64,000 nucleotides of DNA from Ornithinibacillus caprae (GTDB taxonomy: Bacteria; Bacillota; Bacilli; Bacillales; Amphibacillaceae). The stretch is taken from positions 62,001 through 126,000 of the forward strand of contig NZ_WOCA01000011.1 in assembly GCF_009728145.1 (NCBI RefSeq), given 5' to 3'. A program made the translations under genes and the position numbers. Below are positions 17,665 through 26,856 of this stretch, in pieces. A model generated the notes under the pieces. The model did not search any database. It worked only from the letters and a program-made list of their open reading frames with translations, and was not told where the DNA came from. Each line of letters opens with the position of its first letter. The first letter of the stretch is position 1.

Positions 17665-18500
17665 TGAATATAAGCAAAATTATTAAAGAATTGTTACTCT
17701 TATTATTTTCATTAGTATTCCTATCTCCTGTATATATAATGGTTGTCAATTCATTTAAGAATAGACAGGAATTATATGAAAATGTAATGGCACTACCAGA
17801 ACAGTTTAGTCTTCAATATTATATTGATGCAATGGATAAAATGAATTTCCTAACAGCACTAGGAAACTCATTGTTTATCACCATTACATCAGTGATCTTT
17901 ATTGTAGCATTATCTTCAATGACAGCATGGATGCTTGCAAGAACGGATAACAAGCTAAGTAAATTTATTTTTATGACCTTTATTGCGACAATGCTTATTC
18001 CGTTTCAAACATTAATGATGCCGTTAATGCAATTCATGGATACCATTTCTAGTACGCTAAATATTCAAATGCTAAACACACGTGGCGGATTAATTTATAT
18101 GCATATAGGGTTTAATGCAGGAATGGCTGTATTTCTATATCATGGTTTTGTTCGATCCACTGTACCTATATCACTTGAAGAAGCAGCAACAATTGATGGA
18201 TGTTCCAAACTTGGCCTATTTTGGAAAATAGTATTTCCAATCTTAAAACCAATTACTGTAACAGTAATAATCTTAAATGTAATAGCCATATGGAATGACT
18301 TCCTATTACCATCTCTAACATTAACAGACACGGCATTACGTACGATCCCTCTATCCACATTCTACTTCTTTGGTGAATTTACCATCCAGTGGAATATGGC
18401 AATGGCTGGATTAACTCTAACTGTAATACCTGTCGTGATATTCTATGTGTTCGCACAAAAACACATCATAAAAGGAATCGGCGAAGGAGCAGTTAAATAG
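17664..18500 (+). CDS. Sugar ABC transporter permease (MalG/UgpE type)
   Basis: 278-residue second permease subunit of the CUT1 importer, six membrane segments. EAA loop SLEEAATIDGCSKLGLFWKI at about residues 169-190; the C-terminal QWNMAMAGLTL...QKHIIKGIGEGAVK tail is classic. Translationally coupled to the preceding permease. Imports the substrate of the locus using a general carbohydrate ATPase encoded elsewhere. Confidence 0.94.
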   Translation: MNISKIIKELLLLLFSLVFLSPVYIMVVNSFKNRQELYENVMALPEQFSLQYYIDAMDKMNFLTALGNSLFITITSVIFIVALSSMTAWMLARTDNKLSKFIFMTFIATMLIPFQTLMMPLMQFMDTISSTLNIQMLNTRGGLIYMHIGFNAGMAVFLYHGFVRSTVPISLEEAATIDGCSKLGLFWKIVFPILKPITVTVIILNVIAIWNDFLLPSLTLTDTALRTIPLSTFYFFGEFTIQWNMAMAGLTLTVIPVVIFYVFAQKHIIKGIGEGAVK

Positions 18501-18562
18501 GTGCCTGTCACTTGTCGGAATTTGTCGATGAATCTCCGCGTTTTTAACAGGAGGAATGTAGT

Positions 18563-19261
18563 ATGAATTACTCTGGTTTTATGGGAGGATTGTTTGCTCT
18601 TGCAGAATGGATCATGCGTTTTTCGGTGATCAATATGCTTTGGATCGTGACCAATCTTCCTATATTACTAATCGTCTTTATGATGATTTTAACTCCATCT
18701 AATTTAGCTATAGTTGTTCAAGCGGTACCGCTTGCGATTCTGTTACCTATATTATTTTTTCCGAGCCTAACCGCTGTTTTCGCAACAGTTAGAGATTGGA
18801 TACTTGATAAAGAACAGCCATCTTTAGTAAAAGCATATTGGAAACATTTAACGAGAAACTACAAGAATAGCTTTTTTTCTGGTGCAATATTGACTTTAGC
18901 TATCATTATTTGGGTCATTGACTTCAACTATTTTAAAGAACTAGATTTCTTACTAGGGCTATTGATGTTTATAGTGGGTGTAGCACTATACGTTTACATC
19001 ATGAATTACGTATCACTAAGTGTCCATTATGTAATGTCAAAAAAAGAGTTGTTTAAAAACGCGCTTCTAATTACGATAGGAAATCCATTATTATTTTTTT
19101 CCGTTTTACTAGGTAACTCATTGCTGTATTATCTGAGTTTTAGAATTTGGTTTCTGTTTTTGTTTTTCACAATATCTGTAAGCGCATTTTTAACATTCTT
19201 TGCATTTTTCCGTTTCACCCTTAGGGTAGAGGGAAAGGCAGCAAAGCTAAAAAGCCGCTAA
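18563..19261 (+). CDS. yesL: YesL family (DUF624) membrane protein
   Basis: 232-residue integral membrane protein with about five to six hydrophobic segments. N-terminus MNYSGFMGGLFALAEWIMRF and the NMLWIVTNLP stretch are characteristic of DUF624/YesL. YesL proteins nearly always accompany sugar ABC importers of glycan loci in Bacilli (for example the rhamnogalacturonan cluster), but their role is not established; an accessory role in transport is inferred. Ribosome site ACAGGAGGA. The upstream 60 nt contain a GGTGCCTGTCACTTGTC motif discussed separately. Confidence 0.9.
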   Translation: MNYSGFMGGLFALAEWIMRFSVINMLWIVTNLPILLIVFMMILTPSNLAIVVQAVPLAILLPILFFPSLTAVFATVRDWILDKEQPSLVKAYWKHLTRNYKNSFFSGAILTLAIIIWVIDFNYFKELDFLLGLLMFIVGVALYVYIMNYVSLSVHYVMSKKELFKNALLITIGNPLLFFSVLLGNSLLYYLSFRIWFLFLFFTISVSAFLTFFAFFRFTLRVEGKAAKLKSR

Positions 19262-19310
19262 ATTGTGATAAAATCAGCTTAATTTATATCTGTAAGAGGG
19301 TGACTTATGT

Positions 19311-20390
19311 ATGGCAACAATTAAAGATGTTGCGAAAAGAGCAGGTGTATCCAATAGTGTTGTATCCAGAGCATTTAATAACTATCCGGATATAAGTGAA
19401 AAAACGAGGCAAAAGATTTTTGATGTTGCCAAAGAATTAAATTATACTCCCAATATTGTGGCTAAAAATCTATCTTCTAAAAAGCAAAAAACAATCGGAT
19501 TAATAGCGTCTGGGATATTCACAGAAAATACAAAAGATACCATATCATTTGAGGTATTGAAAGGTGTTTATACTGGTGCACAAGAAAAGGAATATGAATT
19601 ATCCATATTTCTAATCGATTCTTTAAAACAAGAACAAAAGAGTTATACGCAGTTTTGTAGAGATCGGAAAATAGGTGGAATTATTCTACAAGGGATACGT
19701 ACGGATGATCGTTACTTTAAGGAACTAATGAATACGGATATTCCCTGCGTCATGGTTGATGTCGTATCAGACATAGAGAATCGATTAATTGGTAGTGTAA
19801 CTAGTGATAACTATGGAGCTAGTAAAAAGGTTGCCAAACACTTGCTTGAACATAATCACCGAAAAATTGCAGTAGTTGCCGGAACAAGGGAAACGTATGT
19901 TAACTCAGAACGATTCAAAGGGACGAAGAAAGCATTTGAAGAGTTTGGTCTAGAGCTTTCTGATGAGGATGTTATGTACGGTGAATTCGCTGAGGAAAAA
20001 GCATATTATTTAACCAAAACGTATTTAGAATATAAACAACCTACTGCCTTTATATGTTATAGCGATTTAATGGCCTATGGCGTAATGAGAGCAGTAAAAG
20101 AAAAAGGATTACGAATACCTGAGGATGTTTCTATTACAGGATTTGATGATTTATTAATAAGCAATTTTACCCAACCACGGCTTACAACTGTTAGACAGGA
20201 CTTTTTTGAAATGGGTAAGCAATCTGCGCTATTACTTCAACAGATGATGGAAAGCAAAGAGGGAAAAAAGTTAGTTTATGTAGAAAATGAATTTATGGAA
20301 CGAGATAGTGTTAGGTATTGTAACGAGAAGCAGAGAAAGGATGAATACAGCAATGGACAAACCGAATATTCTAATGATTATATCACATGA
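19311..20390 (+). CDS. LacI-family transcriptional regulator of the locus
   Basis: 359-residue repressor. Residues 2-50 are the LacI headpiece (IKDVAKRAGVSNSVVSRAF, hinge helix NIVAKNLSSKK). Residues 60-335 form the periplasmic-binding-like effector domain (TIGLIASGIF, GFDDLLISNFTQPRLTTVRQD). The last ~13 codons overlap the sulfatase start by 38 nt, linking it to the sulfatase-FGE-pgmB-GH65 segment. Its likely sites are the three CG-centred palindromes at 12776-12850. Effector is probably a sugar or sugar phosphate made by the pathway. Confidence 0.93.
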   Translation: MATIKDVAKRAGVSNSVVSRAFNNYPDISEKTRQKIFDVAKELNYTPNIVAKNLSSKKQKTIGLIASGIFTENTKDTISFEVLKGVYTGAQEKEYELSIFLIDSLKQEQKSYTQFCRDRKIGGIILQGIRTDDRYFKELMNTDIPCVMVDVVSDIENRLIGSVTSDNYGASKKVAKHLLEHNHRKIAVVAGTRETYVNSERFKGTKKAFEEFGLELSDEDVMYGEFAEEKAYYLTKTYLEYKQPTAFICYSDLMAYGVMRAVKEKGLRIPEDVSITGFDDLLISNFTQPRLTTVRQDFFEMGKQSALLLQQMMESKEGKKLVYVENEFMERDSVRYCNEKQRKDEYSNGQTEYSNDYIT

Positions 20391-21672
20391 TACGGGTAGA
20401 TATTTAGGAGCTTATGATCATAATGTTGAAACACCTGAGTTAAATGAACTAGCGGAAAATGGTGTGCGATTTGATAATTATTTTTGCTCACAGCCACAAT
20501 GTAGTCCTAGTAGAGGAAGTATTTTAACCGGGATGTATGGACATAACCACGGCATGCTAGGTTTAGCCCACATGGGACACTCTATGAATAAGGACGTCGA
20601 TACCATTCCATCTGAAATGAATAAGGCTGGATATGATACGTATTTGTTTGGATTTTTCCATGAATCGATTGATGGGCAATTGGACGGAGAAAAACTTGGG
20701 TATCAGCATGTAGTAGAAGTGCCAGGAAATGCAGCAAAGAATGTAACAGATAAAGTGGAGGCATTTTTAGAAGAACGATCAAAATCATCTAATCACTCTC
20801 CGTTTTATGCCTCGGTTGGATTTGAAGAAACTCATCGACCATTTGATGACTTTGAGCCAGTCCCCCTAGAATCTGTAGAAGTTCCTCCTTATTTACCTGA
20901 TACAAAAAAGGTTCGAGAGGATTTAGCATATTTCTATGGCTCGATAAAAGAACTTGATAGGAATGTGGGAAGAATAAAAAAATCGCTTGAAGAAAATGGG
21001 TTAGCGGACAATACTCTCTTAATCTATACAACCGATCATGGTATTGCGTTCCCTAGAGCAAAAGGTACCTTATTTGATGCGGGATTAGAGACAGCTTTAA
21101 TCATGAGGCTACCAAAGGGAATGAATAATGGTGGAAGAGTTCATGATGAGCTGCTGTGTAATATTGATTTACTGCCAACACTAGTCGAAATTGCAGGTGG
21201 TAATATTCCTGAAGGTATTGATGGAGCAAGCTTCTTACCATTATTGAAGGAAGATTCCTTCGATGGTCGAGAGAGCTTCTTCTGTGAGTTATCTTGGCAT
21301 GATCGTTATCACCCAATGCGAGGAATACGTACGACTAAGTATAAATATATACGAAATTTTGAAGATGGACCAAAGGTGTATCTTCCATTTGATATTCATG
21401 AAAGTTTATCAGGACAAGATGTTCGAGAAGGATATTATGTTTCGAATTCTGAAGAAGAGTTATACGACCTTGAAAAAGATCCTTTAGAAGAACATAATCT
21501 TGCGGATGATGAAAATTATAAGCAAGTTCTTCTTGATTTACGCTCAAAGGTTGAAAAGTGGATGAAGGATTCGAATGATCCATTACTAGAAGGGCCAATC
21601 CCTGGTGTAGAGGCTACGGAGTGGAAAGAAGAGATTGAATTAGGAAATGTTTATAAAGGTTCAAAAGAATAG
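20353..21672 (+). CDS. Cys-type sulfatase (S1 family), cytoplasmic
   Basis: 439-residue sulfate-ester (or sulfamate) hydrolase. The active-site signature CSPSRGSILTG starts at Cys50, matching CxPSRxxxLTG; this Cys must become formylglycine. Metal-site residues are visible in ISHDTGRYLGAYD near the N-terminus and in TTDHGIAF with KGTLFDAG around 225-245. The HDTGRYLG start and the overall length recall the heparan N-sulfatase-like S1 group (S1_8 of SulfAtlas, from memory). No signal peptide or membrane anchor, so it acts in the cytoplasm. ATG at 20353 has AAAGGATG 9 nt upstream; an ATG four codons earlier is possible. Overlaps lacI by 38 nt. Confidence 0.92.
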   Translation: MDKPNILMIISHDTGRYLGAYDHNVETPELNELAENGVRFDNYFCSQPQCSPSRGSILTGMYGHNHGMLGLAHMGHSMNKDVDTIPSEMNKAGYDTYLFGFFHESIDGQLDGEKLGYQHVVEVPGNAAKNVTDKVEAFLEERSKSSNHSPFYASVGFEETHRPFDDFEPVPLESVEVPPYLPDTKKVREDLAYFYGSIKELDRNVGRIKKSLEENGLADNTLLIYTTDHGIAFPRAKGTLFDAGLETALIMRLPKGMNNGGRVHDELLCNIDLLPTLVEIAGGNIPEGIDGASFLPLLKEDSFDGRESFFCELSWHDRYHPMRGIRTTKYKYIRNFEDGPKVYLPFDIHESLSGQDVREGYYVSNSEEELYDLEKDPLEEHNLADDENYKQVLLDLRSKVEKWMKDSNDPLLEGPIPGVEATEWKEEIELGNVYKGSKE

Positions 21673-21879
21673 ACGTTTTAAGTGATAATACGATCGACGG
21701 GAAATCGGACTAATCTCAACAACTTATGGGACCAATGCTAGGGCTGGTGACTCTAATATTGAAACCAGTCCTGTTTCTTATATTGGGTTACCACAAAGGT
21801 AAAAATTTTTATTGATCTATTCAACGTAGAACAGAATGGAATAGGCGAACATTTACTAAGCTCTAATGGAGATGACAAA

Positions 21880-22854
21880 ATGAAAGAAAATAAATCAAGT
21901 TGCTGTGGACCTAGTCGTATATTGAAAGAAGTAAATACAACACCTCCAAATGAACTTTTGAATAATTCATCTGTGTCCTCTGCAAAGATTTTTAATCAGG
22001 ATGAAATGGTGCATATTCCTGGAGGAAGGTTCTTAATGGGGACTAATTTAGAGGAAGGTTTTCCAGCTGATGGTGAGGGACCAGTAAGAGAAGTGGTAGT
22101 AGACCCCTTTTATATAGATTCTCAAACAGTAACAAATGGTGATTTTAAAGAATTTGTTGATGATACAGGATATATAACCGAAGCTGAACAATTTGGTTGG
22201 TCATTTGTATTTTATCAATTTATAAGTTCTCACACGGCAAAGAAAGTTCGTCAACGCGTACAACAAACTCCATGGTGGTTGGTAGTTGAAGGAGCAACGT
22301 GGAATCATCCAGAGGGACCCGATTCTACAATAGCTAACCGTTTAGACCATCCCGTGATTCATGTTTCCTGGAATGATGCCCAAGCTTATTGCAAATGGGC
22401 TGGAAAAAGACTACCTACAGAGGCAGAGTGGGAATTTGCTGCCCGAGGGGGATTGGAACAGAGATTATATCCATGGGGAGACGAGCTTTATCCAGACGGA
22501 AATCATTATTGTAATATATGGCAAGGGGATTTTCCGCGTCAGAATACGAAAGATGATGGTTATGTAGGTACAGCACCAGCAAAATCATTTCCTCCTAATG
22601 GTTATGGTCTCTATAATATTTCAGGAAATGTGTGGGAATGGTGTTCCGATTGGTTTACTAGCGATGTTCAGAGCCTAAAAGACAATCAAAATCCAACAGG
22701 ACCGAGAACCGGAGTGTCACGTGTCATGCGTGGAGGTTCTTACCTATGTCACCATTCTTATTGCAATAGATATCGAGTAGCAGCAAGGACATCAAACACT
22801 CCTGATAGTTCTACTGGAAATATTGGTTTTAGATGCGTAGTAACAAAAACATAA
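21880..22854 (+). CDS. Formylglycine-generating enzyme (SUMF1/FGE, O2-dependent)
   Basis: 324-residue sulfatase-activating oxidase: it oxidises the active-site Cys of the sulfatase to formylglycine using copper and O2. FGE-sulfatase fold from about residue 45 ([13 protein letters not shown]) to the end. The two catalytic copper-binding cysteines are C290 and C295 in [15 protein letters not shown], the exact pattern of human C336/C341, so this is a genuine FGE and not just a homologue. Other motifs: [34 protein letters not shown]. Oddity: the N-terminal tail carries CCGPSR (residues 8-13), itself a CxPSR motif. It sits 207 nt after the sulfatase gene. Confidence 0.95.
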   Translation: MKENKSSCCGPSRILKEVNTTPPNELLNNSSVSSAKIFNQDEMVHIPGGRFLMGTNLEEGFPADGEGPVREVVVDPFYIDSQTVTNGDFKEFVDDTGYITEAEQFGWSFVFYQFISSHTAKKVRQRVQQTPWWLVVEGATWNHPEGPDSTIANRLDHPVIHVSWNDAQAYCKWAGKRLPTEAEWEFAARGGLEQRLYPWGDELYPDGNHYCNIWQGDFPRQNTKDDGYVGTAPAKSFPPNGYGLYNISGNVWEWCSDWFTSDVQSLKDNQNPTGPRTGVSRVMRGGSYLCHHSYCNRYRVAARTSNTPDSSTGNIGFRCVVTKT

Positions 22855-22887
22855 CAACGAGCAATTACTGATGAGAAAGGGATTAGC

Positions 22888-23562
22888 ATGAAACATTTAC
22901 CGAAATTATTTATTTTTGATTTGGATGGAGTTATTACCGACACGGCAGAATTTCACTATTTAGCTTGGAAAAAGCTAGGTGAAAAACTAGGAGTTTCTAT
23001 AGATAGAAATTTTAATGAACAATTAAAGGGTATTAGTAGAATGGAATCGTTAGAACGTATACTTGCTTTAGATCCATCTCTATCTTTATCCGAAGAAGAA
23101 AAAGAAATATTAGCAACGGATAAAAATGAATATTATAAGCAATTAATCGAGACCGTTAACGAGGAACAAACGTTACCTGGGGTTGAGGTGTTACTTCAAA
23201 CCATCAAAGAAAACAATATTAAAATAGCACTAGGCTCAGCGAGTAAAAATGCGTCCATGGTACTGGAAAAGTTGGGATTAACAAATTATTTTGATTACAT
23301 TGTAGATGCTGCAAAGGTGAAAAAAGGAAAACCAGATCCAGAAACATTTACAACTGCAGCAGATGCATTGTCTATAGCTTATCCAGACTGTGTAGGAATT
23401 GAGGATGCAGCAGCTGGTGTTCATGCTATTAATGATGCCAATATGTTTTCAGTTGGTGTTGGTTCAATGGATCATTTAGCAAAAGCGAATTTTGTTGTGC
23501 ATGACACATCTAAATTGGATTTTGAAGAAATTGTACAGCACTTTTCGAACTGGAAAAAATAA
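22888..23562 (+). CDS. pgmB: Beta-phosphoglucomutase
   Basis: 224-residue HAD-superfamily enzyme converting beta-glucose-1-phosphate to glucose-6-phosphate. Nucleophile Asp and acid/base Asp in FDLDGVITDTAEFH (D8 and D10 by usual alignment); substrate loop LKGISRMESLERIL; motif II LGSASKN; motif III KKGKPDPETF; motif IV GIEDAAAGVHAI. The product of GH65 phosphorolysis is its substrate, and the gene lies immediately before the second GH65 gene, an arrangement classic for maltose, trehalose and kojibiose use. Confidence 0.96.
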   Translation: MKHLPKLFIFDLDGVITDTAEFHYLAWKKLGEKLGVSIDRNFNEQLKGISRMESLERILALDPSLSLSEEEKEILATDKNEYYKQLIETVNEEQTLPGVEVLLQTIKENNIKIALGSASKNASMVLEKLGLTNYFDYIVDAAKVKKGKPDPETFTTAADALSIAYPDCVGIEDAAAGVHAINDANMFSVGVGSMDHLAKANFVVHDTSKLDFEEIVQHFSNWKK

Positions 23563-23593
23563 GTGACAAAAGACAAGCAGGAGTGTTCTTAAA

Positions 23594-25867
23594 ATGACAT
23601 GGAAACTAACAAAGTCGGAATTAGATAATCAAAACCTGTTAGTGAATGAAAGTCTACTTTCACTGGGGAATGGTTATCTAGGTGTTAGAGGGAATTTTGA
23701 AGAAGGATATCCAAAAGAGTTTAAATCGATTCGTGGTACATATATTAATGCTTTCCACGACGAAACAGAAATAACATATGGCGAGAAGTTGTACGCCTTT
23801 CCAGAAAAGCAGCAAAAGCTAGTTAATATAATGGATGCACAAGGTATTACTATTTATATTGATGATGAGATTTTTTCCTTATTTGATGGTGAAGTTATCG
23901 ATTTTGAACGAAATTTACATGTGGATCATGGTTTTGCTGAGCGTATGATCCACTGGAGATCTCCTAATGGAAAAGAGGTTAAGCTTCACTTTAGAAGAGT
24001 GGTTTCTTTTCATACAAAAGAGCTATTTGCAGTTGATATTAAAATAGAACCAATTCAACATATTAATCAAGTGAAAATAGTATCTACTGTTGAAGGAGAT
24101 GTAACAAATTTTGTTGATAAGAGCGATCCAAGAGTAGCATCAGGACATGCGAAACGTCTCCAAGTTTCTGATGTCAGAAAACAGGATGCGTATAGTATTG
24201 TTAAGGATACAACATATGTTACCAATTTAGAAGTTGCATGCGTAACGTCAACAATAATCACATCTAAAACTTCATACGAGAGCAATATTACGGATACTGG
24301 CGTAAAAGAGGTTTATGTTTGTGAGGGTAATATGCCAATACACTTTACCAAATTTAATGTATATACAGATACACTCAGGCATGGTAATGAGGTCGTAGAG
24401 AAAGCATTGGCAATTCAAAGAGACCTTGCAGACAAAACATTTGAAGATCTTATACTATTACAAAAGGAATATTTAGATAATTTCTGGAGCATATCAGATA
24501 TAGAAATTGACGGAGATGATGAATTACAAGAAGGAATTCGTTTTAATCTATATCATCTCTTACAATCTGCCGGAAAAGATTCTGTAAGTAATATTGCGGC
24601 AAAAGGGTTATCGGGAGAAGGGTATGAGGGACATTATTTCTGGGATACTGAGATTTATATGTTCCCAGTATTCTTAATGACAAATCCAGGAATTGCAAAA
24701 AAATTATTGCTACATCGTTATTCGGTTTTAGATAGCGCTCGAGAACGGGCGAAAGAAATGGGACATAAGCAGGGTGCTTTATTCCCTTGGCGTACAATAA
24801 CTGGTGGGGAAAGCTCTGCGTTTTTCCCAGCAGGAACAGCTCAGTATCATATTAGTGCAGACATAGCATATAGCTACATCCAATACTATTTAGTAACGAA
24901 GGATGAAGTGTTTTTAGAAGAGTATATGGCAGAAGTTTTGTTTGAAACAGCTCGACTTTGGATTGATACAGGACACATGTTAGATGGAAAATTTAGAATT
25001 GATGATGTTACAGGACCAGATGAGTATACATGTATAGTAAATAATAATTACTATACCAACGCTATGGCGAAGCATAATTTATTATGGGCTGCTAAGGTCT
25101 ATCATCAATTAGAAAAAAGTAATTCGTTATCTGAACTGGCAAATAAGCTACAGCTAACTGAACAAGAAGCTAAAGAATGGCAAGTTGCTGGAGAAAATAT
25201 GTATCTTCCGTATGACGAAACTCTGAAAATCAATGCACAAGATGATAGCTTTTTGAGGAAAGGTCGCTGGGATATAGAAAATACACCAAAAGAGAAGTTC
25301 CCACTGTTACTTAACTATCATCCATTAACTTTATATCGTTATCAAGTATGTAAGCAAGCTGACACCGTACTTGCTCATTTTCTACTAGAGGATGAACAGG
25401 ATGAGGAAACAATCCGAAACTCATATAACTATTATGAGAAAATAACTACACATGATTCTTCACTTTCTTATTGTGTATTTAGTATTATGGCCTCTAAGCT
25501 AGGATATGATGAGAAGGCATATGAGTATTTTAACGAGACAGCACGTTTAGACTTGGATAATACCCACGGGAATACAAAAGACGGTCTCCATATGGCTAAT
25601 ATGGGTGGAACTTGGTTAGCAATTGTATTCGGATTTGCTGGATTACGTATAAAAGAAAGCGGGATTTCCTTGCAGCCAACGTTACCGAAAAAGTGGAAAT
25701 CACTTCAGTTTCATTTGCAATATCAAGGTAGATTAATACAGGTTCGGATGGAGACAGAGACAATAACATATACCATAACAGAAGGTGAAGATCTGTCGAT
25801 TACTCATCATGGGAAGTCTGTAACGTTAGAACAAGGAAAAGCTGTCGAATTACCAATTCAAGCTTAA
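23594..25867 (+). CDS. Glycoside hydrolase family 65 phosphorylase, second copy
   Basis: 757-residue inverting alpha-glucoside phosphorylase. N-terminal sandwich with SLLSLGNGYLGVRGNFEEG, barrel motif GEGYEGHYFWDTEIY, catalytic Glu E477 in DVTGPDEYTCIVNNNYYTN, phosphate-site residues in THDSSLS. The TGPDEYT/IVNNNYYTN form is that of maltose/kojibiose-phosphorylase-like GH65 members, whereas the first copy has IGPDEYKEHVNNN, so the two enzymes likely have different specificities. It forms the end of the operon, 31 nt after pgmB; a weak terminator follows. Confidence 0.93.
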   Translation: MTWKLTKSELDNQNLLVNESLLSLGNGYLGVRGNFEEGYPKEFKSIRGTYINAFHDETEITYGEKLYAFPEKQQKLVNIMDAQGITIYIDDEIFSLFDGEVIDFERNLHVDHGFAERMIHWRSPNGKEVKLHFRRVVSFHTKELFAVDIKIEPIQHINQVKIVSTVEGDVTNFVDKSDPRVASGHAKRLQVSDVRKQDAYSIVKDTTYVTNLEVACVTSTIITSKTSYESNITDTGVKEVYVCEGNMPIHFTKFNVYTDTLRHGNEVVEKALAIQRDLADKTFEDLILLQKEYLDNFWSISDIEIDGDDELQEGIRFNLYHLLQSAGKDSVSNIAAKGLSGEGYEGHYFWDTEIYMFPVFLMTNPGIAKKLLLHRYSVLDSARERAKEMGHKQGALFPWRTITGGESSAFFPAGTAQYHISADIAYSYIQYYLVTKDEVFLEEYMAEVLFETARLWIDTGHMLDGKFRIDDVTGPDEYTCIVNNNYYTNAMAKHNLLWAAKVYHQLEKSNSLSELANKLQLTEQEAKEWQVAGENMYLPYDETLKINAQDDSFLRKGRWDIENTPKEKFPLLLNYHPLTLYRYQVCKQADTVLAHFLLEDEQDEETIRNSYNYYEKITTHDSSLSYCVFSIMASKLGYDEKAYEYFNETARLDLDNTHGNTKDGLHMANMGGTWLAIVFGFAGLRIKESGISLQPTLPKKWKSLQFHLQYQGRLIQVRMETETITYTITEGEDLSITHHGKSVTLEQGKAVELPIQA

Positions 25868-25872
25868 TTTAA

Positions 25873-25900
25873 AGGGAAGTAGCTGTTACTTCCTTTCTAT
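25873..25900 (+). terminator. Weak terminator after the second GH65 gene
   Basis: GGAAGTA / TACTTCC hairpin with a short loop followed by TTTCTATTT. Modest stem and interrupted T run. Confidence 0.45.
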
Positions 25901-25990
25901 TTATATATTTGTGAATGTTATCACAGAATGCACGGGCGACTTAATTGTATAATGATACAGATACAAACGTCATGTAGAGGAGTTCGTTAG

Positions 25991-26799
25991 ATGCAACGTG
26001 TAATGAATCAAGATATCGCGGGAGTTATGTGGAAAACTGTTTCCGAAGCATGCAACCTTGCTTGTGACTATTGCTATTATAGTCGTTGTAATGGTAGACC
26101 AGAAAAAATTGAAAAAATAGACGAAGAAATTTTGGAGAAATTTATGAAAGAGTACATGGCATTTAAACATGGAGTTGTTCCATTTTCGTGGCAGGGTGGT
26201 GAACTACTATTAGCAGGTTTAGACTTTTTCAAAAAAGTAGTTGCTCTTTAGGCAACTTATGCTCCTAGAAATACCATTATTAGTAATTCCATTCAAACAA
26301 ATGGGATACAGTACGGAGATTTTTTATACGAAGTATTTGATGCTTGGTACAATGATGGAAATCCAATTATTTCGGTTCGCTTTTTTGATAACGTATTGTC
26401 AAGCTATTTAAATTATCAGGCTGAATTATGTATTCATCAAGAAGTATGTCCAAAGACTTTGATTTTAGGAACAATATGGTGATGCGTACCCATGTGACTT
26501 TTATATTCATGAGGATTATCGTTTAGGCATCATTCGGGTAGATTCATTAGAACAAATTATCCAATCTGAGAAATGGGAAAATTTTTTAGCAGTGAAACCT
26601 AACCTACCTGAACAGTGTAAATCTTGTGAGTTTCTAAAGATTTGTCATGGAGGATGTCCAAGAAACCGAGTTCAGAATTTTTAATGATACTACTGTTGAG
26701 TATTTTTGTGAAAGTTATAAGCAGTTTTTTATCTATGCTGATAACCGGATGTAAGAGCTTGCAGATAGAGTAAAACAGTATCATATGAGAAGGTATTAA
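25991..26799 (+). pseudogene. Decayed anaerobic sulfatase-maturating enzyme (radical SAM, anSME)
   Basis: The first 86 codons read as an anSME N-terminus with the radical-SAM cluster CNLACDYC and FSWQGGE. Codon 87 is TAG where a Gln (CAG) is expected. The same frame continues past it to NSIQTNG, then jumps to YGDFLYEVFDAW, so most of the SAM barrel is deleted. A frameshift near 26460 precedes the SPASM segment (YPCDFYIHEDYRLG, CKSCEFLKICHGGCPRN), and further stops follow before YFCESYKQFFIYA and the end near 26799. Intact homologues are about 370-400 residues. It converted sulfatase Cys or Ser to formylglycine without oxygen; here it is dead. Confidence 0.9.
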
Positions 26800-26805
26800 T
26801 TTAAT

Positions 26806-26845
26806 GAAAAAAATCAGCTCCATTTTCAGATAGAAAATGGAGCTG
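26806..26845 (-). terminator. Terminator of tRNA-Ala
   Basis: Perfect 13-bp stem CAGCTCCATTTTC / GAAAATGGAGCTG; on the minus strand it is followed by a run of T. Lies just downstream of the tRNA. Confidence 0.85.
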
Positions 26846-26856
26846 AACGTGTTTAA

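Noticed and set aside
26248-26250. Recoded stop (for example pyrrolysine or readthrough) within the radical-SAM gene
   Set aside because: The TAG is followed by a large deletion, a frameshift and more stops, so simple gene decay explains it.
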